A stretch of 64,000 nucleotides of DNA from Arabidopsis thaliana (lineage: Eukaryota; Streptophyta; Magnoliopsida; Brassicales; Brassicaceae), in NCBI RefSeq assembly GCF_000001735.4, contig NC_003076.8:25051835-25115834 (forward strand). The letters run 5' to 3'. How positions within the stretch are numbered: the first letter of the stretch is position 1; the number at the start of each line of letters is the position of its first letter. This document shows positions 56,042 through 64,000 of this stretch, in pieces. The position numbers and the translations under genes were made by a program. The notes beneath the pieces are model-generated. The model saw only the letters and a list, made by a program, of their open reading frames with translations, did no database searches and was not told where the DNA came from.

Positions 56042-58238
56042 TGATGAACTTAGAAACTTTTAACGCTTTTTTGTTTTGTTTAGACTGAGAGAGAAAAAAA
56101 ACTGAAGATCTCAATTTGAAAAACTGTGAGAGCGGAGAAATCTCTGACTTATAATAATAACAAAACAATCTGATTTGTTTCTAAGAACTCGTGGATGACC
56201 CCTACATTATTTGATATTTCTCTTATAGCCTCATTATTTTCTATTAAACCAATTCTGACCCATTTTTTACTCTACCCAATAAGGGTAAATTTGATGCTTC
56301 ATTTGAAATTGAATTGATTAAAAGTTTAAACAAATTTATTTGAGTTTATATATATTTGAAAATATTCATATATATTAGTTTGGGAACAGAGATAAAGGTT
56401 TTAGTATGTAAAAACATTAGCTTGGGATTAAAAATGAAGATTTCTAAAGTTAAAGGGTCTACTTTTTGAATAATCCGTAAAACCTAAATTTCTGTTGCAG
56501 TTTGCCTTGAGAGCGGGAAATTGGTTGAAAGTCTCTTTGGGAGAAGATAGAGAGAGAGAGAGTTACTCTGAGCCGTCCGATTCGATTGATTTAGGAATCT
56601 GAGGGACCTCATTTTTCCAAACGCTCCGTTGTCTGTGGGGTCTTCTTTTTGTTTTGTTTATTTTTCGAAATTTCAAATTCAAATAACGCCGTTGACTGAT
56701 TGATTAACCGTTTGTTATATAACTGTTAAGATTGAGGGGCTTCTTTAATATCTGACGACCCATTAATGTTTTCTCGATACTGGGCTTCATTTGGGTTCGG
56801 TCCAATACTTTTAGTACTGTGCTTTTTTAATTAGAAGAAAATGGATCTCTAAAGTCTAAACACTCGATCATCTAAAAAAACAGAGGGATATGAGTCACAA
56901 CGCTTAAGCTAGGTTTTGCCAGTTTACAAGTTTATCCTCTGTCTATCTATTTTTGACCATAACAAACAAATAAGAATTTTAATAAATTAAACATTTCTAA
57001 TCTTGTTTGTATTGTTTAGTGTATTAGTGTATATAGTAAATCAAAAGTGAGATTTTTAAAAAAAATAATATTCTATCGACAACATGCAATATTTGAATTT
57101 GAATAAGATGGTAACACAATGACAATACTAATATAAACCATAAGCCTATGTTATAGTCAATGGAATTTTGGTCAAGCTGCTCAAAATATGTTCTTCTTTA
57201 TTTACGATTATTGCTGCCAAATCATATACCTAAATAAGTTTTCAACAAGCTATCCACATAATGCTTCCTTAAAATAACTTTCATAAATATTAAAGATTTT
57301 AAGCTTACATGAATGGTAAAAGAAATTTCAAAATAATATAAGAAACTATCCTACCTATTCTCATTGTCTTTGTTCACATGTAACCAAATACAAAGCGTTG
57401 GTAAAATAAAAACATACTCCTCTTAGTGCATTTGAAAGGAAAAAAAAAACACATCTGAGTGGATGTCATGTTCTTGTTCTTTTTTTTTTTTTTATCTAAT
57501 CGATAGTGTCGCTCTATTCCGACTTTATCTCACTAGAAACAATATAATTATTTGTTTCACATTATAAAGAACAATATTATTAAGAATGTATATTTAAATA
57601 TATTCTCGTTTTCTGAGTATGTCGCCGGTAATTAATTATCATATGGTGTGTGCATTACTCAGTCTACTTTTCTTTTGTCAAATTTCTAATTACGATTAAC
57701 TTAACAAAGCTTGAACTATAGCTCATAATTTTTGCGTAATAAATTCCTTGCAAAATAGTATATCCTAGGTTGGTAAAATTAAATGTCAAAGATACCTTTT
57801 TGGAGTATTTATTCCCTATTTGTAAGTTCTTGATTTGATACTGTGTTAAATGAGAAACTATTTATGGCTCATGGTGATTATTATTAGGTGTCCATTAATG
57901 ATGATCATCAATTCATCACCTTTACAATATTAATTCTTCTCAAAAAAGTAAACCATGAAAAAGTCAAGAATGTCAGAGTCGTTACTATCAGCGTTACCAA
58001 TTCCGTTTTGTTGTCCCTTGATTTAGCTAATAAACAAAAATCAAATAGATAGTTTTCCGGTTTAATCTAACTTGGTTCGGTTGATTTTTCCGGTTAATCT
58101 ATTGGTTCGGTTTAATCATCCAAAACCTTTTGGACTGTATCAAAGACTGAATATTACGAGCTTTGATTTTTTTAGCTCGGAGCCGCTTCTTCTTTCTTCA
58201 TCTTCTTCCTCCTCTCAATAACCCAAGTTTTTTCGCCG
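56042..58238. promoter_or_regulatory. Divergent region between the unknown gene and PUB41
   Basis: The left part is the unknown gene's promoter, with GCGGGAAA (E2F-type) at 56513-56520, 470 bp upstream of its ATG. The middle kilobase is AT-rich and featureless apart from a T-run at 57480-57494. Near PUB41, two imperfect copies of a TTCCGGTTtAATCTA...TTGGTTCGGTT motif lie at about 58054-58083 and 58088-58112. Confidence 0.5.
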
Positions 58239-59918
58239 ATGGGTGGAAACAAGCAGAGATGGTTCTCTTTCCACCAACGATCCTCATCCGCCACCACTAC
58301 TACTTTACCACAACACAAACACGACGAGACTCCACCGGAGTTTCTTTGTCCCATCACCGGATTCCTCATGTCGGATCCCGTCGTCGTCTCTTCCGGTCAA
58401 ACCTTCGAGCGTCTCTCTGTTCAAGTCTGTCGTAACTTAGGGTATATACCGGATCTCCTAGACGGTACCCGACCCGATCTTTCCACCGTCATCCCCAATC
58501 TCGCAATGAAATCCACCATTTTCAGTTGGTGTGATCGGCAAAAAGTTGACCATCCTCGTCCTCCTGATGCCGCTTACGTCGAAGGCGTGGTTCGTGCCCG
58601 AATGGATAAAGATCCTAATCCAAGTCCGGGTCAAAGTCCGGGTCCGGGTGATAAGGATCCGGAGCCTGAGATTCTCCCTCCTGTAGAAGAGAATTCACCT
58701 TCGGATTACGATGCTGTGATGGAAGCGATTCGAGCTCGATCAAAGAATTCAATGTCGCCGACGACGTCTCTTGAATCGGTGACGATTGGTCAGAGTTCAT
58801 ATCACCCGGTTCGAGCCGTTAGTATGTTCTCTTCTTCAACTACTTCTTCTTCCTCTGGAGTTTTCGCTGGTGCTGATAGTCCATTTCGAAACGCTATGTC
58901 TTTCTCTTCCACTGATCACTCTTCTTCTCCGATGTCACCGGAAGAAGAAGAGATCTTCAATAAATTGAGAGGTACCGACATTTTCGACCACGAGCAAGGT
59001 TTGATTCTTCTTAGGAAGATGACGAGATCTAGTGAAGATCTTCGGGTTTCGCTTTGTACAGATCGGATTCTCTCTTTTCTCCGATCGCTGCTTGTTTCAC
59101 GGTACAATCTTGTTCAGACTAACGCCGCTGCTTCGGTGGTTAATCTCTCGTTGGAAAAACAGAACAAAGTTAAGATCGTACGGTCAGGATTTGTTCCTCT
59201 GTTGATCGATGTTTTGAAATCGGGAACGACGGAGGCGCAGGAACATGTTGCCGGAGCTTTGTTTAGTTTGGCGTTGGAAGATGAGAACAAAATGGTGATC
59301 GGAGTTCTTGGTGCGGTGGAGCCGCTTCTTCACGCGCTTCGGTCGTCGGAGAGTGAAAGAGCGCGGCAAGATGCAGCTCTTGCGCTTTACCATTTGTCCC
59401 TGATTCCGAGCAATAGAACTAGGCTGGTTAGAGCTGGTGCGGTGCCGACTCTGCTTTCGATGGTAAGATCGGGTGATTCGACTAGCCGGATTTTGCTGGT
59501 ACTATGTAACCTGGCCGCTTGTCCAGACGGAAAAGGTGCGATGTTAGATGGAAACGCGGTGGCGATTTTGGTAGGGAAGCTTAGAGAAGTCGGAGGTGGT
59601 GATTCAGAGGCGGCGCGTGAGAATTGTGTGGCGGTTCTGTTGACGTTGTGTCAAGGGAATTTGAGGTTTAGGGGGTTGGCGAGTGAGGCGGGAGCGGAGG
59701 AAGTGTTGATGGAAGTGGAAGAGAATGGGAATGAACGGGTGAAGGAGAAGGCGTCGAAGATTCTGCTGGCGATGAGAGGAGGAGGCGGAGGAGAGAGTGA
59801 GTTTGGGGAAAATGCGGAGGCGCGTGAGTGGAACCGTATGCTTGAAGCGACTGGGCTAAGTCGGACTCAGTTTCAAGGAGGGCAAAATGGGGGTTTTGCT
59901 TATTCCTCCCAGTTCTAG
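58239..59918 (+). CDS. PUB41: U-box E3 ubiquitin ligase with ARM repeats (PUB41)
   Basis: This is a single intronless frame of 559 residues. After a short basic N-terminus, the U-box covers about residues 32-105 ([20 protein letters not shown], then [13 protein letters not shown], and [14 protein letters not shown]). A Pro/Ser-rich linker follows (about 115-230). At least five ARM repeats lie between about 235 and 510 (for example [57 protein letters not shown] and [17 protein letters not shown]). PUB-ARM proteins accept E2 enzymes through the U-box and bind substrates through the ARM repeats. PUB38-41 form a small subgroup, and PUB41 has been linked to ABA and drought responses. Coding GC is clearly higher than in flanking DNA. 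The start ATG is the first in frame. Confidence 0.95.
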   Translation: MGGNKQRWFSFHQRSSSATTTTLPQHKHDETPPEFLCPITGFLMSDPVVVSSGQTFERLSVQVCRNLGYIPDLLDGTRPDLSTVIPNLAMKSTIFSWCDRQKVDHPRPPDAAYVEGVVRARMDKDPNPSPGQSPGPGDKDPEPEILPPVEENSPSDYDAVMEAIRARSKNSMSPTTSLESVTIGQSSYHPVRAVSMFSSSTTSSSSGVFAGADSPFRNAMSFSSTDHSSSPMSPEEEEIFNKLRGTDIFDHEQGLILLRKMTRSSEDLRVSLCTDRILSFLRSLLVSRYNLVQTNAAASVVNLSLEKQNKVKIVRSGFVPLLIDVLKSGTTEAQEHVAGALFSLALEDENKMVIGVLGAVEPLLHALRSSESERARQDAALALYHLSLIPSNRTRLVRAGAVPTLLSMVRSGDSTSRILLVLCNLAACPDGKGAMLDGNAVAILVGKLREVGGGDSEAARENCVAVLLTLCQGNLRFRGLASEAGAEEVLMEVEENGNERVKEKASKILLAMRGGGGGESEFGENAEAREWNRMLEATGLSRTQFQGGQNGGFAYSSQF

Positions 59919-62527
59919 CTTTTTTTAAAAAATTGTTTTTTTGGGCATCTCTTTGTTGTTTACCTTTTTTTGGTAAAATGTTATCTTATTTTTCCTTTTT
60001 TTTTGTTTTGGTTTGATATAAATGGGTGTAAATTACTAATTTTGTGTGAATTATAATATGTGATTATGGTTTTTTTTTCCAATCAAATGACAAAAGTGAA
60101 TTGTCCATTTGTTTGTAAAAACATGTCTAATGTTTTTTGTAATTTTCTATCACATAATGTTTTTTGCAATTTTCTCTCTTTACCTTTTTAGGAAATTATC
60201 TTATCTAATTTTTGTAAAATAATTAATTTTGAGTGGAATATGATATGTGATAAAAAAAAATTTCACTTGATGAGTAAAGCGAAATGTCAATCGGTTGTAA
60301 AGAGATGTATTTTCAGCTTGATGTGATTTATTAGTTGAATTGACTTATTGCAAATTAGAGAGATGCGTGGATGAAAACGAGCGTGTGATGGAGAGAATTA
60401 AGAAGTCAGACAGTTCGTGTGAAGATGTCAGAGGACAAAACTCTGAATTATTCTACTACAAAAACATTCCGTGTGATACTATGAGATCCAATAACTAAAT
60501 TTTAAGTAACCAATCCTGTTTTATTGTCAAATTAAATGCAGGCAAGAGGCAGGCAAAATACTAAAAAAGAAGATTTTGTATGTTTTTTCTAGATATTGTA
60601 AATATTTGAATTGATCATAGATTCATAGGTCTCACATAACTGAGCACTTCTTCATATTCTTGCCCAGCCCAAGTATTGGTCTCATGGGCTATAAATTTTT
60701 GATGATTTTGGGAATATAAATTTCTAGAATTCTTTCATCTTTATAAGTAGTAGTATTGTTCATATGATTGTGGATTTTCGATTAATAAACAGCCAAAATT
60801 CAATTTGTACAATTAATGAATAGCCAAATATCAGCTTGAAACTTCTTTAAGACAAAACTGCTTAAGCGAAGATTGGTTATATATAGTTTATAACATCGTA
60901 CGTAGATCAACGATCACGTATTCACATATATTTCCCAAGTGCAACACTGTATACTGATTCAGAGAATCTCTTTGAAGTTTGTTTTTGAATAATGATTTAC
61001 GTGTTTGTGAAAACTCAACTATTTTAAAATGTTTAGTGGAGAGAGGGTTAGTGTGTACGATTTAAATATAAAAGAACTTGAGACAAACTCATTTTCTTTT
61101 ACCCATTCTTCAAATCACGCGTTTATGTGTATGATTTGTGTTGGTACTGGAAAACGAGTATGTCAGCATCTTTGTTTAAGATGTGTATAATTAATTGGTG
61201 TAGAAGAAGCGTTTGTGTATATGTCACATAATTATTAAATCGCATTTTGCAGACGCTTTCAATATGATTTATCAGTAGATAAAGCTTAAAAACCGAGTTC
61301 TATGTGTGGTTAAAACAAAAATAGTAGTCAAAACTGAAAAACATATCATATCTGTTAGTTGGCACAGAATAATTATCACATCAAACATCGAAATGTTTTT
61401 TTTCGTTTGTCGACCCAATTGGAAGAACAATATCATAAGACAAGACCGTATGGCTGGGGCATAAGTTATTGTTATCCACAAGGTTCTTTTGTGACCAAGC
61501 TACTTGATTCATATCCATGTGACAAGAAGAACAAGGGTGAATTATGGATGATTGCTGTTTCCGCATGCTTGATGATTTCGTCAAACAGCCCTAATAATAG
61601 GTAAGAGTTAAAAAATTTTTGTTTTTATTTAAAATTCGAATGAATAAAAACCAAAATTCTTTAAGGATAAAATGAAAATAGCTTTAAGAAAATAAAAAAC
61701 CCTTATTTTTATTTTTATTTTTAAAAACCCTCTTCTATGTATTTAATTGTTTAAGTACGTTTTCTGCTAACTCAAGATAAATAAATATTATTCTTAATTG
61801 TATAATTTTGTTTCATGATGTTGTGGATTCAATCAGTTGGTTTTATTTATAAACAAGAGAACTAGTAGTGAAGTGATGATTTCTTTAAGACAAGATTGAA
61901 CATCTATGGCTTGTTAGATGAAACTAGTTGATCTTTAGTCCCTTATCCGCTATTATCCAACACCCTATACCCATAATGCTCAGACCAAGCAATGCTTCTC
62001 AGTTCTCAGTATTCGGAAGCTATGTTCTAAACTTTGAAATTTGATAAATGTACTTGAAAAAAGATTTAGGTACGGTCTAAACTTGTCTCTGTTTTAGTAG
62101 TTAGAAGAAGAAGCACACACAACATATAAATTAGGGGTTCCTCGTCACTAACGCGGTTTCGGTGGGTCCCACAACACCCAACACTGAGAAAGAAACACCA
62201 TTCTTCTCCGTGTTCTGTCTCTATCTGCTAATTACCACAAAGAAGAACTTGCAAATCCCTTCTCTTTTGTTCAAGTCGTACGACAGAGCCTTTGAAAGAA
62301 AGAACTGGTGGGGAAGCGTTAAGCTACAGATAACTCCAAGATACGGGTCTTTGTTTGTTTTGAAGATCAGATTCATTTTACGATAATTCCGTTACTCGTT
62401 ATTGTGTATATATATCTCTTTCCCGGAAATTTCGGTTCTTGTTGTACAAAAACTCCAAAAAAACGCATAAAAAATATTCTGTAAATGGTTGAAATTCTCT
62501 GGGAATTTCAACGGGTCTTGTGGTATC
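59919..62527. other. Intergenic region between PUB41 and CBP60A
   Basis: About 2.6 kb. The first 150-200 bp are PUB41 3' UTR. An orphan ATG frame of 81 codons at 61359-61604 ends in a good donor (ATAG|GTAAGAG). It has protein-like composition around GWGISYCYPQGSFVTKLLDS but no family I recognise. The last 350 bp are CBP60A promoter and leader. The rest is AT-rich with no supported gene. Confidence 0.5.
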
Positions 62528-63928
62528 ATGTCACAGAAGAGAGAGTTTGAAGAAGGGAAAGGTCGAATTGAGGGCGGCTCATCCGAAGACAAGCGTAGAA
62601 GATTCAAAAGGTATAAATTTTGTTTCAGCTTCTAGGGTTTACGATGTTGTTGTAGCTTGAATCAGTCTTCGATAGTTCGATTCATTCAATTGGGTTTATG
62701 TATTAGCTAATAAGGATGAATTCGAGTCTAAAAGTTGTGATCTATATGTTGGAACAAGTATAAATAGTGAAGTGATCGTTTCGTTAGGATAAAATTGAGC
62801 TTCTATGATTAGGTTTTGACACGATTTTCTATAGCTTGCGGAGTTCTTTAGATGATCACTGTCTTGTCGTGGAATTAATAAAAAGGTTTAGTTTTGTTTA
62901 TAATCAAAGAGTGATACTTCTTGGGAAGATAAAATTCTATTGACACACAAAAGTACTCATACTAGATAGTATGACACCACGTAGTCACCATGGTTGGATT
63001 CCTTAATAAGAAGCTTTATTTGTTTTTCCCAGTCACTTACTGTTGACAAATCAACAATGTTTATGAAGTTCAGATTTTCTAAATTGATTTTTAGTGTTAA
63101 TGAGAATTCCTACATATGACTTTGGATCAAAATTTAGTGTGGTTCAGGAGGTAATGAGATTACAAACCGTCAAACATTTTCTCGAACCTGTTCTCGAGCC
63201 CTTAATTCGTAAAGTGGTACGTATCTCGTTGATATAATATAGTACCCTTCTCTCCTAGTATTGTGTGTTTATTTTAGCAGTAATTTATGAGTATCCCTTG
63301 GAACAGGTCAAAGAAGAAGTTGAATTAGCTCTTGGAAAGCATCTAGCAGGCATCAAGTGGTAAAACTATTTTTCAAGATCAACATTAGATTTTTCAGGCT
63401 GTTCTGTAATAAATAATTTCTTCCCATGTTCATCTTTGTTCAGGATTTGTGAGAAAGAGACTCATCCTTTGGAATCAAGGAATCTACAGTTAAAGTTCTT
63501 GAACAATCTATCGCTTCCCGTGTTTACTTCAGCTCGGATAGAAGGAGATGAAGGCCAAGCTATAAGAGTTGGATTAATAGACCCTTCAACTGGCCAAATT
63601 TTCTCTTCTGGTCCTGCATCATCCGCCAAACTCGAAGTTTTTGTCGTTGAGGGTGATTTTAACAGTGTTAGTGATTGGACTGATGAGGATATCAGGAATA
63701 ACATTGTAAGAGAGAGAGAAGGAAAGAAACCTCTACTCAATGGGAATGTATTTGCGGTTCTTAATGATGGCATTGGTGTTATGGATGAAATCTCATTTAC
63801 AGATAACTCTAGCTGGACTAGGAGCAGGAAGTTCAGACTCGGGGTACGAATAGTGGATCAGTTTGATTATGTCAAAATTAGAGAGGCAATAACAGAGTCC
63901 TTTGTCGTAAGAGATCATCGAGGAGAGT
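62528..63928 (+). CDS. CBP60A: Calmodulin-binding protein 60A, 5' part (continues past the window)
   Basis: Four exons are visible (62528-62610, 63138-63216, 63307-63359, 63444-63928), giving the first 233 residues of about 490. The last exon ends in a donor GAGT|GTAAGT at 63928, so the gene continues beyond 64000. After a charged N-terminus (MSQKREFEEGKG, EDKRRRFK) comes the CBP60 region: VVQEVMRLQTVKHFLEPVLE, KVVKEEVELALGKHL, then the DNA-binding core LQLKFLNNLSLPVFTSARIE, IRVGLIDPSTGQIFSSGPAS and FTDNSSWTRSRKFRLGVRI. CBP60a is a negative regulator of immunity whose C-terminal helix (outside the window) binds calmodulin. Its relatives CBP60g and SARD1 activate salicylate synthesis. Frame phases across all visible junctions agree. 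Confidence 0.92.
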
Positions 63929-64000
63929 GTAAGTATTGCTTGTTAGTTTATTCTCTCACATTGAGTATCATTGAACCAATTTACTTTCCTGTTCTCATAT

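Noticed and set aside
1..64000. CRISPR arrays, bacterial operons, prophage or insertion sequences
   Set aside because: The window is plant nuclear DNA with spliced genes. No regularly spaced repeats or bacterial mobile-element genes were found.

Overview
This window is plant nuclear DNA: AT-rich intergenic sequence, many short GT-AG introns, plant-only families (DOF, tau-class GST, HVA22, U-box/ARM, CBP60, SRO) and a plant-type U2 snRNA gene. The proteins match Arabidopsis thaliana gene products that I recognise, and their order fits the lower arm of chromosome 5, about AT5G62390 to AT5G62570. Locus names are from memory. Gene models were built by hand from splice sites. All seventeen complete protein-coding models close in frame, and most have the length I remember for the protein. 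The eighteenth (CBP60A) is cut by the window end.

Layout. 0.5-2.3 kb (-): BAG7, an ER co-chaperone. 3.2-3.8 kb (-): unknown tail-anchored protein. 4.5-10.6 kb (+): condensin SMC2, 20 exons. 13.0-14.3 kb (+): aldo-keto reductase. 14.7-14.9 kb (+): U2 snRNA with complete Pol II promoter elements. 17.5-19.0 kb (-): CDF1, a flowering-time repressor. 20.8-22.1 kb (-): DOMINO1. 23.7-25.2 kb (+): RING-CH membrane E3. 27.6-29.0 kb (-): MYB96. 29.0-36.9 kb: nearly 8 kb with no supported gene. 36.9-37.7 kb (-): GSTU9. 38.4-39.5 kb (+): HVA22B. 41.1-43.2 kb (+): EB1B. 43.5-44.8 kb (-): F-box gene flanked by direct repeats. 46.2-47.4 kb (+): SRO5, convergent with ALDH12A1/P5CDH (-, 47.9-51.3 kb). 52.8-53.6 kb (+): UBC3. 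54.0-56.0 kb (-): unknown basic protein with a 45-bp minisatellite. 58.2-59.9 kb (+): PUB41. 62.5 kb to the end (+): CBP60A, partial.

These are independent eukaryotic transcription units, not operons. Two themes recur. One is stress and ABA biology (BAG7, MYB96, GSTU9, HVA22B, SRO5/P5CDH, PUB41), with several ACGT-core motifs in the matching upstream regions. The other is cell division and chromatin (SMC2, EB1B, UBC3), with an E2F-type site upstream of SMC2. The most notable regulatory structures are the SRO5/P5CDH convergent pair (a known natural antisense siRNA locus), a 16-bp palindrome holding two proline-response ACTCAT motifs upstream of P5CDH, and the U2 gene. I found no transposase or reverse transcriptase gene, no tRNA, no CRISPR array and no clearly undescribed multi-gene system.
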